A stretch of DNA of 64,000 nucleotides from Paracoccaceae bacterium (GCA_024742575.1 JANSYF010000004.1:49230-113229), one strand, 5' to 3'; shown: positions 28,618 through 37,235, numbered from the stretch's first letter. Translations and numbers: made by a program. The notes: generated by a model not told the origin, from the sequence alone.

Positions 28618-29322
28618 TTATCCAGCGGCAAGCTGATTGTGCTTACGACCAACAAAGGTTTTCGCGGTTTCAACAGCCACGGCGGCATCGCGACAATAGG
28701 CGTCGGCGCCGATGGCCTTGCCGAATTCTTCGTTCAGAGGCGCACCGCCGACCAAAACGATATAGTCTTCGCGGATACCTTTCTCGACCAGCGTGTCGAT
28801 CACCACTTTCATGTATGGCATGGTGGTGGTCAGCAGGGCGGACATACCAAGTATGTCAGGCTGTTCAGATTCAATGGCGTCCAGATAGGATTCGACTGGG
28901 TTGTTGATGCCCAAATCGACCACTTCGAAACCGGCTCCCTCCATCATCATCGACACAAGGTTCTTGCCGATGTCGTGGATGTCGCCCTTGACGGTGCCGA
29001 TGACCATCTTGCCGACGCGGGGTGCGCCTGTTTCGGCCAGCAGCGGTTTGAGGATGGCCATGCCGCCTTTCATCGCGTTTGCCGCCAAAAGCACCTCGGG
29101 AACAAAGAGGATACCATCGCGGAAGTCATTGCCAACGATGGTCATGCCGCCGACCAGCGCTTTGGTCAGAATATCGTAAGGTGCCCAGTCACGCGCCAGC
29201 AAGATGTTGACCGATTCCTCGATCTCTTCCTTTAGACCGTCATAGAGATCGTCGAACATCTGCTCGACCAGTTCCTCGTCATTCAGATCAGCGAGGATGA
29301 TATCGTCTTCTTCGTCAGCCAT
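28618..29322 (-). CDS. Corrinoid (B12-binding) methyltransferase protein
   Basis: The product is 234 aa from the ATG at 29322 (a GTG three codons upstream is also open). It has a helical cap domain (residues 12-85) and a B12-binding Rossmann domain from about residue 97, with the His-on motif GDIHDIGKNLV, MSALLTTTMPYM and VLVGGAPLNEEF. Such proteins carry a methyl group on cobalamin between two methyltransferase partners. With the zinc methyltransferase encoded just upstream, it probably forms part of a split methionine synthase, as has been reported for Phaeobacter; a role in betaine-type methyl transfer is the alternative. The pterin-binding partner is not in the window. Confidence 0.92.
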   Translation of the reverse strand: MADEEDDIILADLNDEELVEQMFDDLYDGLKEEIEESVNILLARDWAPYDILTKALVGGMTIVGNDFRDGILFVPEVLLAANAMKGGMAILKPLLAETGAPRVGKMVIGTVKGDIHDIGKNLVSMMMEGAGFEVVDLGINNPVESYLDAIESEQPDILGMSALLTTTMPYMKVVIDTLVEKGIREDYIVLVGGAPLNEEFGKAIGADAYCRDAAVAVETAKTFVGRKHNQLAAG

Positions 29323-29494
29323 GTGTGTCACTCCAGACGCTGGCGCGACCGCCAGAGATTGTTTTAACGACTAATCGTCGTTTTCCGACGTAGCCACTTG
29401 GTGAAATCCGACATGCGCGGGAACGCAACCGACGCGGGGCTTTGAAGAGGCCCACAGAATGAGCTTCATCAACCAGACCTGGCTTGCCGATTCA

Positions 29495-30511
29495 TTAGGC
29501 GCGGCGACGTCCGCGACGTTCACGTTTGGGTGCACCGCTCTGGTCGCCGGTGCCGTCGCTGTCGGAACTGAACGGACCGATCTCGGCCACGATCTGCTCC
29601 AACGTTGGCGCGTCGCCCTTGGGTGTGCTTTCCAACGCTTCGCGCATGGCGCGCAGGTGTTCGGGCATTGTGCCACAGCAGCCACCGATAATCTTGGCAC
29701 CCGAATTACGCGCCAAAATCGCGTAGCGGGCCATCAGTTCCGGTGTGCCATCATAATGGATATGTCCATCGACATATTTCGGAATGCCAGCATTACCCTT
29801 GGCGATGATCGCGCGGTGTGTGCCTGTCGCAGTGAAGCCCAGAACCGTGCGCAGAAGATCCGACGCCCCCGTGCCGCAATTGGCCCCAAAGGCCAGAGGA
29901 GGGTTTGGCAGGGTTTCGATCATTTCTGCCATGCCTTCTGAAGTCATGCCCATCATTGTGCGACCGGCAGTGTCGAAACTCATCGTTCCACACCATGGCA
30001 CGTCTGCCAGAGAAAATGCCTCGGCTGCGGCGCAGAATTCTTCGGGGGCGCTGATGGTTTCGACCCACATCACGTCTGCGCCGCCTTCCTTAAGGCCCTC
30101 TGCTTGTTCGTGGAACATCTCGACCGCGCTGGCGTGGGACAGGGTGCCGACAGGTTCCATGATCTCGCCAGTTGGACCGACGGATCCAGCGACGATGACC
30201 GGGCGTCCCGCCGAGTCAGCGATCTCGCGGGCCAGCTCGGCACCGATGCGCGACAGTTCCCGGGCGCGGTGCCCTGCATTGTGCAGTTTAAGTCGCGAGG
30301 CATTGCCGCCAAATGTATTGGTCAGGAACAAATCGCTGCCCGCATCCACCGCGCCACGATAAAGTGCGCGTATGTTGTCTGGCTTGGTTTCGTTCCAGAA
30401 CTCGGGCGGATCCCCGCTTTCCAGTCCCATATTGAAAAGGTTGGTCCCGGTCGCGCCATCGGCCAGCAGCCAGTCGCGGGTGGACAGAAGTTCGTGCAGC
30501 GGGTTTGTCAT
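29495..30511 (-). CDS. bmt: Betaine-homocysteine-type methyltransferase
   Basis: The protein is 338 aa, one homocysteine S-methyltransferase barrel. Zinc ligands are the Cys in FGANCGTGASD and the paired Cys in IIGGCCGTMPEHLR; the N-terminal DGATGTNLFNMGL is the homocysteine-binding start. It has a basic C-terminal tail (PKRERRGRRRA). The family transfers methyl from betaine or from a methyl-corrinoid protein to homocysteine. Because a corrinoid protein follows 172 bp downstream, the second option (the homocysteine half of a split methionine synthase) seems more likely. The leader upstream holds unusual inverted repeats. Confidence 0.9.
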   Translation of the reverse strand: MTNPLHELLSTRDWLLADGATGTNLFNMGLESGDPPEFWNETKPDNIRALYRGAVDAGSDLFLTNTFGGNASRLKLHNAGHRARELSRIGAELAREIADSAGRPVIVAGSVGPTGEIMEPVGTLSHASAVEMFHEQAEGLKEGGADVMWVETISAPEEFCAAAEAFSLADVPWCGTMSFDTAGRTMMGMTSEGMAEMIETLPNPPLAFGANCGTGASDLLRTVLGFTATGTHRAIIAKGNAGIPKYVDGHIHYDGTPELMARYAILARNSGAKIIGGCCGTMPEHLRAMREALESTPKGDAPTLEQIVAEIGPFSSDSDGTGDQSGAPKRERRGRRRA

Positions 30512-30598
30512 GACAGGCCTGTCGGTCAGAGAGTTTGATCCTGCCTGTCACACTTGGCGTCTTGAGACAAATTCATAATTCTCAAGACCATTATGAAT
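30511..30598 (-). promoter_or_regulatory. Leader of bmt with interleaved inverted repeats
   Basis: In mRNA sense the order is ATTCATAAT (30598-30590), one base, GTCTTGAGA (30588-30580), ATTATGAAT (30579-30571), three bases, TCTCAAGAC (30567-30559). Thus arm 1 pairs with arm 3 and arm 2 with arm 4, both perfect over 9 bp and mutually interleaved. Nearer the gene TGACAGGC (30550-30543) can pair with GCCTGTCA (30518-30511), which ends on the first base of the ATG, and GACAGGCCTGTC (30523-30512) is itself a palindrome. The layout suits a switch between alternative folds or a pair of overlapping operators. Confidence 0.5.
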
Positions 30599-30658
30599 AG
30601 AGCGATCTGGGATCCGTTGGCGGGTCGCAGGAAACACGTTGTCGCGTTTCCTGCACTG

Positions 30659-31867
30659 TCAAACCAATTCCGTCTCGACCCTGCTGGAGGCTTCCAACGT
30701 TTTGTGCACCGGGCACTTGTCCGCAATTTCCAGCAGCTTTTGGCGTTGATCGCTGCTCAGGTCTCCAGTCACGGTGATCCTACGGCGGAAGAGGTCGATA
30801 TTGGTGGCCGCCGGTGTGCTGGCATCCTGAGCGTGTACCTTGTCGTGGCTTACATCAACGGACACGTGCTGTAGCGGCCAACCTTTACGTCTTGCATACA
30901 TCCGCAGCGTCATAGATGTGCAAGCGCCCAAGCCAGCGGCCAAAAGTCCATATGGAGAAGGCCCGCGATTTGTACCGCCATAAGCTAACGGTTCGTCGGA
31001 CAGCAGGTGGTGTGGCCCTGCTTGGACGTCCTGCAAAAATCCGGCTGCATCGGCTTCGGCCACGCGCACGATTCCTTCGGGCGCACCAATCGGTGGGGCA
31101 GGCGGCGTCAGGTTCAAATACCGCCCGGCCCATGCGGCGATGACATCGGCTGCGTATTCAGCGTCGCGAGCTTGTGTGATCAGATGATCTGCATCATCCA
31201 GTGTGACAAAGCTTTTTGGATGGCGCGCTGCGGCAAAGATGTTTGTGGCGTTTTCGATTCCGACCACAGCATCGCGAGGCGCATGCATCACCAACAATGC
31301 AGCCTTAAGGTTCTTGATCACCGGCCCCAACATCTGCGCTTTCACATCGTCGACAAAGCCTTTGCCAATGACGAATGGTCGCCCGCCCAGATCAACCTGC
31401 GCCTTGCCTGCGGTCGTGATGTCGTCCAAGGCATCCGAGAAATTATGCGTTACATGGCCTGGATCATAGGGCGCGCCGATTGTTGCAACCGCTTTGACGC
31501 CTGTCATCTCGCCCGCCGCCCGCAAGATGGCGGCACCACCCAGCGAATGGCCGATCAAAAGCGACGGGGCCATGTCCCGACTTAGCAGATAGGCCGCCGC
31601 TGCATGCAGATCGTCGACGTTCGAAGAAAACGTTGTGTTTGCAAATTCGCCTTTGGAATGCCCCAGGCCAGTAAAGTCGAACCGAAGCACGGCAATCCCC
31701 ATCGACGCGAGTCGGGCGGCGATCCGCCGTGCGGCAGGAATGTCCTTGGAACAGGTGAAACAATGCGCAAAAAGGGCCGTGGCCAAGTGTGGGCCCTCTG
31801 GCAGATCCAGCCGTGCGGACAGCGTGTCGCCGGAATGGCCGGGAAAAGTAATTCGTTCGGTGGTCAT
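30659..31867 (-). CDS. Alpha/beta hydrolase-OsmC fusion
   Basis: The product is 402 aa from the ATG at 31867, preceded by AAGGA. Residues 1-250 are an alpha/beta hydrolase with the nucleophile elbow LLIGHSLGGAAIL and a HAPRDAVVGIENA block before the final His (DADHLITQ). Residues 265-402 are an OsmC-like domain with SDEPLAYGGTNRGPSPYGLLAAGLGACTSMTLRMYA, including the peroxidatic Cys, and ISSDQRQKLLEIADKCPVHKTLE-type second Cys (CPVHKTL). The fusion is a known arrangement. It likely removes organic hydroperoxides or acyl peroxides in the cytoplasm, the hydrolase half acting on the ester; this pairing is inference. Confidence 0.9.
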   Translation of the reverse strand: MTTERITFPGHSGDTLSARLDLPEGPHLATALFAHCFTCSKDIPAARRIAARLASMGIAVLRFDFTGLGHSKGEFANTTFSSNVDDLHAAAAYLLSRDMAPSLLIGHSLGGAAILRAAGEMTGVKAVATIGAPYDPGHVTHNFSDALDDITTAGKAQVDLGGRPFVIGKGFVDDVKAQMLGPVIKNLKAALLVMHAPRDAVVGIENATNIFAAARHPKSFVTLDDADHLITQARDAEYAADVIAAWAGRYLNLTPPAPPIGAPEGIVRVAEADAAGFLQDVQAGPHHLLSDEPLAYGGTNRGPSPYGLLAAGLGACTSMTLRMYARRKGWPLQHVSVDVSHDKVHAQDASTPAATNIDLFRRRITVTGDLSSDQRQKLLEIADKCPVHKTLEASSRVETELV

Positions 31868-31975
31868 CAGATTAGTCCTTAGTGCCGGGGCAGAGCAGCG
31901 CGTTGGCGTTTCGTATAAGACGAGAGTGTGGGGTGTGTCGCCCTTGCACAAGCATTGTGTCGGGAGCGTCACACG

Positions 31976-32848
31976 ATGGTGAGAGCCAGACATTGGATGG
32001 TGAACAGTGTTGCAGCCTTACTGGGCGGCGCCTTTTTTGGTGGTTTCGCGGGTGCCGTGCATCCGCTTGGGGACAGTCTCGCGGTGTTCCGAATCCCGAT
32101 TGCCGTGGCTTTTGCCCTGTGGGTGATCTGGTCACCGTGGCCCGCTTGGATCAGGTGGTTCATCGCCGTGCTGTGCCTTGCCGCGATGGGGCAGGTCGTG
32201 GCGCAGAAATACGTATCTCACCCCGATGGGCCGATCACCATTTACCAGAAGAACCTGCTGTTCCAGAACGATCAGGTCGAAGCACTTGTCGCCGACATTC
32301 GCGCCATGCGCCCCGACATCATCACTTTGCAGGAACTGACTTCGCGCAATGCGGGTTTGGTGCGTGAACTGCGGGCAGAGTACCCGTATCAGGCCAGTTG
32401 TGCGCTTGTCGAATGGGCGCGGGTGGCGATCTTATCGCGCTGGCCTGTGGAAGGTGAGATTTGTGTTGAAGGCGATGCCTTGGTCGGCATTCAGGTCGTT
32501 GCGCCCGAAGGCACGTTCTGGGCATTCAGCGTGCATCTGTCTTGGCCGTGGCCGCATGGTCAGGCCAAACATCTTGAACGGCTTATACCTGTCTTTCAGG
32601 ATCTGGACGCACCCGTCGTCGTTGCAGGCGATTTCAATATGGTGCCGTGGTCATTCGCCCTGCGCTCTATTGAACGCAGTATCGACGCCACGCGGGCCGG
32701 ACCGCTGTTTTCGACCCTCACTAAAATGTGGGCACCGTTGCCCATCGACCATGTTTACGCGCCGGGCGGGGGCCAGGCCGCGCCACGGCCCTTACTTGGT
32801 TCGGACCATAACGGCGTCTTGGCCAAGGTGTTTGTGTTCGAGCCTTAG
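31976..32848 (+). CDS. Membrane-anchored endonuclease/exonuclease/phosphatase (EEP) protein
   Basis: The protein is 290 aa. Two or three N-terminal membrane helices (residues 8-75) are followed by an EEP domain. Motifs are YQKNLLFQN, IITLQELTSRN (metal-binding Glu), VVVAGDFNMVPWS (Asp/Asn), PIDHVYA and LLGSDHNGVLA (the catalytic Asp-His pair). The layout is like E. coli YafD. Substrate may be nucleic acid or a lipid phosphate. The start at 31976 is favoured because earlier codons are not hydrophobic. It is convergent with dddP, and the two stop codons overlap (TTAG). Confidence 0.85.
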   Translation: MVRARHWMVNSVAALLGGAFFGGFAGAVHPLGDSLAVFRIPIAVAFALWVIWSPWPAWIRWFIAVLCLAAMGQVVAQKYVSHPDGPITIYQKNLLFQNDQVEALVADIRAMRPDIITLQELTSRNAGLVRELRAEYPYQASCALVEWARVAILSRWPVEGEICVEGDALVGIQVVAPEGTFWAFSVHLSWPWPHGQAKHLERLIPVFQDLDAPVVVAGDFNMVPWSFALRSIERSIDATRAGPLFSTLTKMWAPLPIDHVYAPGGGQAAPRPLLGSDHNGVLAKVFVFEP

Positions 32849-34191
32849 GTAGGAAACCCCATCAAAGCGGCGTCGAACGGGTATTTCGAAAGGTTCTCAT
32901 AACCGGTTTCCGTAATCAGCACTTGATCTTCAAGTTTGATCGAGAAGTCGCTGCCAACTTCGCCCACCAGAACTTCAACACAGAGCGTCATGCCCGGCTC
33001 AAGCGGGTAGTCGAATGCGCCGGGAACGGCTTGATCGGGATAGGCGACTAGCGGCCACTCGTCACAAAGACCCACACCGTGCATCAAGCAGCCATATTTC
33101 TGCGCTTGGTATTTCTCATGCAGGACATGGGTGCGCGCAGTCAGTTCAGGGATTGTCACCCCGGGTTTGAGCATCTCCATATTGGTCATGATGTGTTCGT
33201 AGGAATGCTGCATCGCTTCGATCATGTCGGGGCGGGGGGCGCGGTCACCAATCCACCATGTCCGACTCATGTCGGTACAGATGCCGTAGCTGCCAACCAG
33301 ATCGGTGTCGAACGCCACGATTTCATTGTTCTGCACGATCCGTCCGCCGCATTCCTGAAACCATGGATTGGTGCGCGGACCAGAGGTCAGCAGCCGCGTT
33401 TCGATCCATTCACCACCGCGCCGGATGTTTTCGGCATGCAACACCGCCCAGATGTCGTCTTCGGACACGCTGCCACCGGGCACATGGGTGCGGGCAAAGC
33501 GCTCCATCTCGGCCATGGCCACCTCGCAGGCGTGAACGGAACAGCGCATCGCCTTGATTTCGTCCGGGCCTTTGATGGAACGTGATTTCTCGGTGACCTC
33601 TTCGCCCTCCATGATGTCGAACCCCTGCGCCTCAAGCGCGCGAAGGCCATGGATCATGATCTTATCCACTGCCAAGCGTTTGTTACCGGGGGCATGTTCG
33701 GCCGACAACACGCGAACATCGTTGGCGAATACATCTGCAGCCACATCCACTTTGTCGCCACGATCGAAATAGAAAAGGTCCGCCCCGGAACGCGCCTCGC
33801 GCACCAAAGGGTTGAACGACGACAGGAAGGGCGAGTTCTTGTAGTCCCAGATCACCATGTACCCATCGGCACACAGCAGTACCGCGCGGAACGGGTTATG
33901 GGTGTTCCAAAGCTGCATGTTGGTGCTGTCGGTGGCGTAGCGAATGTTGAGCGGGTCAAACATCAACAAACCAGCATAATCGCGATCCACGATATGCTGA
34001 GTCAGGCGCGCCCAACGGAAGCGGCGCATCTCTTGCAGGTCCGGCAAATCCAGTCCTGCGGCAGCCCATTCGGCATAGGCCAACTGAGTAGGTCCGATCT
34101 CGACCCTGTCCTGATCGTTAGGAGTGTTGTCGCCCGTGGTGGCCCCACGGGTTGGGTCGATTTTGCGGGTGTCGCGAAAATGGGTGTTCAT
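32845..34191 (-). CDS. dddP: DMSP lyase DddP
   Basis: The product is 448 aa, matching the known roseobacter enzymes, and cleaves dimethylsulfoniopropionate to dimethyl sulfide and acrylate. It belongs to the M24 (creatinase/peptidase) fold but acts as a lyase. All six metal ligands described for the Ruegeria enzyme are at their expected numbers: Asp295 and Asp297 (AFDTDLVG), Asp307 (CTDMSR), His371 (LMHGVGL), Glu406 (CVEVL) and Glu421 (KLEDQV). The catalytic Asp377 (CDEWP) is also present. The start at 34191 has AGGAG 8 bases upstream. No acrylate-detoxifying or DMSP transporter genes are adjacent. It is divergent from the DUF3445 gene. Confidence 0.95.
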   Translation of the reverse strand: MNTHFRDTRKIDPTRGATTGDNTPNDQDRVEIGPTQLAYAEWAAAGLDLPDLQEMRRFRWARLTQHIVDRDYAGLLMFDPLNIRYATDSTNMQLWNTHNPFRAVLLCADGYMVIWDYKNSPFLSSFNPLVREARSGADLFYFDRGDKVDVAADVFANDVRVLSAEHAPGNKRLAVDKIMIHGLRALEAQGFDIMEGEEVTEKSRSIKGPDEIKAMRCSVHACEVAMAEMERFARTHVPGGSVSEDDIWAVLHAENIRRGGEWIETRLLTSGPRTNPWFQECGGRIVQNNEIVAFDTDLVGSYGICTDMSRTWWIGDRAPRPDMIEAMQHSYEHIMTNMEMLKPGVTIPELTARTHVLHEKYQAQKYGCLMHGVGLCDEWPLVAYPDQAVPGAFDYPLEPGMTLCVEVLVGEVGSDFSIKLEDQVLITETGYENLSKYPFDAALMGFPT

Positions 34192-34353
34192 GGCGGGGTC
34201 TCCTGCGGTGATGCTGAACAGGAAACCGGGGGCAAACGCGCCGATTTGCGACCATGTTTGGCTTGAGGCATGACGCTTTTGACCTTGCTGCAAATGCAAA
34301 ATGCGCCTCTGTGGTGTCTTTTCTAAAACCCGCAGAAGGGCTAATCCTGCTGC

Positions 34354-35094
34354 ATGATCCTTCAACGTTGTTTGCCATACGATGTGATGACACCGCGACC
34401 GTTGCCAGGGATCGCTCCTTTGGGCGATTCGCCTTGGTTTCTGGTGGACGACGCCTATGCCGCGCAGATGGCGGAACGGTTGCGGTTGATGGCGTCACGG
34501 CGGGATGATGTGATCGCCACCGCCGATCCTGATGCAAAGGCCCTTTCCAAGATGATGGAGGCCGTGCTGGATCACTTGCCGCCGGGGTTTGCGCGGTCGG
34601 TGGATGTGATCACGTGCCCCGATGGGCGGCGCGTGAGGATCGACGCGTCAGACCCGTTTGGCACATTGGGTCAAATTCTGGAGGACGACATCTGTTTGAT
34701 GGAAAAGCGTGGGAACGAACACGTTTTGACGGGCGCGGTTCTTTGCTTTCCGGCCAGCTGGCGTCTGCGCGAAAAAATTGGTCATCCGCTGACCCATATC
34801 CATATCCCGGTCAAAAGCTATACCGACGATATTGCCCGTCGGGTGCAGCGCTTGTTTGATGGGGTGCGGTATGGTTCGCCGATTTGGCGGTTCAATGCGC
34901 TCTGGTATGACGATCCAAACCTATACCAGCCGCGCTCGGAAACCGAACCTCGACCACTGCCCAAAGCTGGTAAAACGCCCTTCTTGCGCACGGAACGCCA
35001 AGTGCTGTGGCGATTGCCCGAAAGTGACGCCGTGTTGTTCACGATACACACGTTTATACTCAGGCGAGAGATGATTGACCAGTTAGCAACCTAA
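34354..35094 (+). CDS. DUF3445 (heme-dependent oxidative N-demethylase-like) protein
   Basis: The protein is 246 aa. The DUF3445 core is seen in TGAVLCFPASWRLREKIGHPLTHIHIPVKSY (residues about 127-157), followed by VQRLFDGVRYGSPIWRFNALWYDD and RTERQVLWRLPESDAVLFTIHTF. The characterised relatives are the alpha subunit of heme-dependent oxidative N-demethylase and subunits of bacterial dimethylamine monooxygenase, so a methylated amine is a plausible substrate. Those enzymes need further subunits, and none is encoded here; the role is therefore open. It is divergent from dddP across 162 bp. Confidence 0.8.
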   Translation: MILQRCLPYDVMTPRPLPGIAPLGDSPWFLVDDAYAAQMAERLRLMASRRDDVIATADPDAKALSKMMEAVLDHLPPGFARSVDVITCPDGRRVRIDASDPFGTLGQILEDDICLMEKRGNEHVLTGAVLCFPASWRLREKIGHPLTHIHIPVKSYTDDIARRVQRLFDGVRYGSPIWRFNALWYDDPNLYQPRSETEPRPLPKAGKTPFLRTERQVLWRLPESDAVLFTIHTFILRREMIDQLAT

Positions 35095-35131
35095 TGTTGA
35101 AACTCCGTACATATTGACGGAGTATTTTTCG

Positions 35132-35545
35132 ATGTTTTTTTCCAATATCCCCTTTTTCGGGGCTGCGACGCTGGCCGCATTTGGAATTGTGCTGACCGCT
35201 TTTGGCATCAAGTCGATTCAGCAAACCCGCTATTTTCGTGTTCATGGCACGCGCCACGATGCCGTGGTTACGTCAGTTTCTGTTCTCAACAACGGAGAAG
35301 GACGAAAGAGCTATTGGCCGACCTTTCAATTCACGGACGCCGATGGTCGAAAGGTGAAGAAATCGACCAATGTGGCGGATTCCAGATTCGATTTCGAGGT
35401 AGGTAGCACACATGCCATTCTAGATTTGACGCACGCCACGGCAGTTGTGTTAGCCGACCGCAAAACGGACGACTATTTTGGCTATGCTTTGTCTGCTGGC
35501 GGAGTGGTCTGCCTTGGTATTGGCTTGATCGGTATGGTGGCCTGA
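35132..35545 (+). CDS. DUF3592 membrane protein
   Basis: The product is 137 aa from the ATG at 35132 (ACGGAG upstream). Two membrane helices (about residues 5-25 and 112-133) flank a soluble beta-rich part: HDAVVTSVSVLNNGEG, YWPTFQFTDADGR and the FEVGS...ILDL run, as in the DUF3592 family. Function of the family is unknown; the layout places the middle domain in the periplasm. It follows the DUF3445 gene by 37 bp and may share its transcript. Confidence 0.75.
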   Translation: MFFSNIPFFGAATLAAFGIVLTAFGIKSIQQTRYFRVHGTRHDAVVTSVSVLNNGEGRKSYWPTFQFTDADGRKVKKSTNVADSRFDFEVGSTHAILDLTHATAVVLADRKTDDYFGYALSAGGVVCLGIGLIGMVA

Positions 35546-35547
35546 CC

Positions 35548-36363
35548 CTAACTTCCAGTGCGCTGGGCGGAATAGACGATGGCGCGTAGGTAGTTGCCGC
35601 TGTCGTTCCAGACCGACAAGACGTTAAAGTTTGCCGTCCCTTCGCCAAAGGGCTGACCGGGCTGCCAACCGTTGCGACGCAGCATGTTTGCTGCCGTAGC
35701 CAGTGCATCAACCGCATTGTACGGGTCGGCGCGGCCATCGCCATTGCCGTCCACACGGTACTTGAGCCAGTTGCCAGCTAGGAATTGCATATGTCCCAAT
35801 TCGCCAGATGGCCCGCCTTTGGTGTTGGGGGACAAGACACCGGAATCCACCATGTCCAACGCTGCAATAGCATGCGGTTCAAACCGGGGATGACGGCGAC
35901 AATAGGACGACAGTGTCACGGCACCGTCAACGACCGAGGTCCCGCCAAGGTAACCGCCCCAGCTTGTCTCCAGCCCCCAGATGGTCGCAAGAATTCCGGC
36001 TGGTACGCCGAAATTCCGTTCGATCGACGAAAACGTGTTGGGATTGCGCGCGATCTTGGCTCGGGTTTGGTTAATGAAGTTCTCAGCCGTGCTGCCCGAA
36101 CGTTTCGCCAAAAACTTGGCCGGGTCACCCTGCAACGTTCCTGTCTGGTTGCGAGGGTTCGATTCAAACCGCCACGTAATGTCCGACAACCGTGCGTTCT
36201 GCAGTGCGGTCAGTCCGCGCTGTCCGACGCCCGCAGCAGCAGCCTGACCGGCAAGCGTTTGCTTGTATTGTGCAAACGCTCCTTTGCTCGTGATACATTC
36301 TGCCGAGTAGGCGGGAAGGGTTGCGCAAAGCGACAGGCAGGCAGCAGCAAGAATACGACGCAT
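35548..36363 (-). CDS. Lytic murein transglycosylase, MltB-like (GH103)
   Basis: The protein is 271 aa from the ATG at 36363 (GGAG 9 bases upstream). It has a signal peptide (MRRILAAACLSLCATLPAYSAE, no lipobox Cys at the cleavage site) and a SLT_2-type catalytic domain. The catalytic Glu is in TIWGLETSWGGYLGG, and GELGHMQFLAGNWLKYRVDGNGDGRADPYNAVDAL is the family's substrate-binding stretch. It cuts peptidoglycan with 1,6-anhydro product. It lacks a C-terminal peptidoglycan-binding domain. It is convergent with the DUF3592 gene. Confidence 0.88.
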   Translation of the reverse strand: MRRILAAACLSLCATLPAYSAECITSKGAFAQYKQTLAGQAAAAGVGQRGLTALQNARLSDITWRFESNPRNQTGTLQGDPAKFLAKRSGSTAENFINQTRAKIARNPNTFSSIERNFGVPAGILATIWGLETSWGGYLGGTSVVDGAVTLSSYCRRHPRFEPHAIAALDMVDSGVLSPNTKGGPSGELGHMQFLAGNWLKYRVDGNGDGRADPYNAVDALATAANMLRRNGWQPGQPFGEGTANFNVLSVWNDSGNYLRAIVYSAQRTGS

Positions 36364-36470
36364 TAAAAACACTCCAACAAACTTTGGTTGGTGAGACGTT
36401 AACAAATGCGTGCTTATGGGCAAGCGAGAACGCGCGTTCAAACTGGATTGGCCGCGTGTTCTATGTTCGC

Positions 36471-37235
36471 TCAGAGGATCTCGGGAAGGTGCGGCGCCAT
36501 ACCGGTTTGCGCCAATACCGCATAAAGACCTGCCACACCCAGCGCCATCGCGCCGGAGCGTACATCTTCGCCACGCACGAGGTTGTGAACGATCAACGGG
36601 ATCGCCAAGGGTGCCGCGATCAATGCTGTTGTGAATGAAATGGCCCAAGCAGACAGACGCATCTGGGATGTCTTGGCGCGACGCTCCTCTAGTTCCATGC
36701 GTTCGACCTCTTCAAGCGTGACACCGTTCATCTGGGCGCGCACTGCGTTCATCATCCAGCTGTCCATCTGAACGGCTTTGCGCCGCTGGGTCGCGCGCTG
36801 TTTGCTGGTCACCTTAACTTTACGTGGGACGATGCGTGTACGTGCGGCCGCGTGCTCGGCAACGGAAACGCCTGCTGCGAGGAATTCTGCGGCTGCGATC
36901 GGATGCTTGGAGCCGTTCCAAAACACAGTATGGGCTTCAAAGCTGCGGCAGAGATCAGCCGCGACATTTGCGAGGCGCGATGCGCTGACAGATGCATCTG
37001 CCCCCCGGCTTGCCACCATGACAACACTGCTGGTACCGACTTCATCGATGGCGAGTGTCAGAGTGTCTGTGTCACTTACAATCCAGTCTATATAATCACG
37101 CGTCAGCGGCTGGCGTTGAAACGACACCCGTTGCTGCGACAATGACTGATGGATAGCGGGCACGACAGATTGGCAAAGCGCGTCGCGCGTTTTATTCGTG
37201 ACCAAGCTGATCACTGTGACGTCCGAATTTGTCAT
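36471..37235 (-). CDS. Membrane protein of unknown function
   Basis: The product is 254 aa with a strong GGGGAGG site before the ATG at 37235. I do not recognise the family. Residues 1-125 look like a soluble alpha/beta domain (VTVISLVTNKTRDAL, SVVMVASRGADASVSASRLANVAADLC), residues 126-190 are basic and helical with a coiled tendency (KVKVTSKQRATQRRKAVQ, LEEVERMELEERRAK), and the last 65 residues hold two membrane helices (AWAISFTTALIAAPLAIPLIV and GAMALGVAGLYAVLAQTG). The N-terminal part could be a ligand- or nucleotide-binding domain tethered to the inner membrane. It has its own promoter region. Confidence 0.65.
   Translation of the reverse strand: MTNSDVTVISLVTNKTRDALCQSVVPAIHQSLSQQRVSFQRQPLTRDYIDWIVSDTDTLTLAIDEVGTSSVVMVASRGADASVSASRLANVAADLCRSFEAHTVFWNGSKHPIAAAEFLAAGVSVAEHAAARTRIVPRKVKVTSKQRATQRRKAVQMDSWMMNAVRAQMNGVTLEEVERMELEERRAKTSQMRLSAWAISFTTALIAAPLAIPLIVHNLVRGEDVRSGAMALGVAGLYAVLAQTGMAPHLPEIL

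Noticed and set aside
30511..30660. SAM-II riboswitch before bmt
   Set aside because: The conserved SAM-II loop bases are not present; the inverted repeats are real but of another type.
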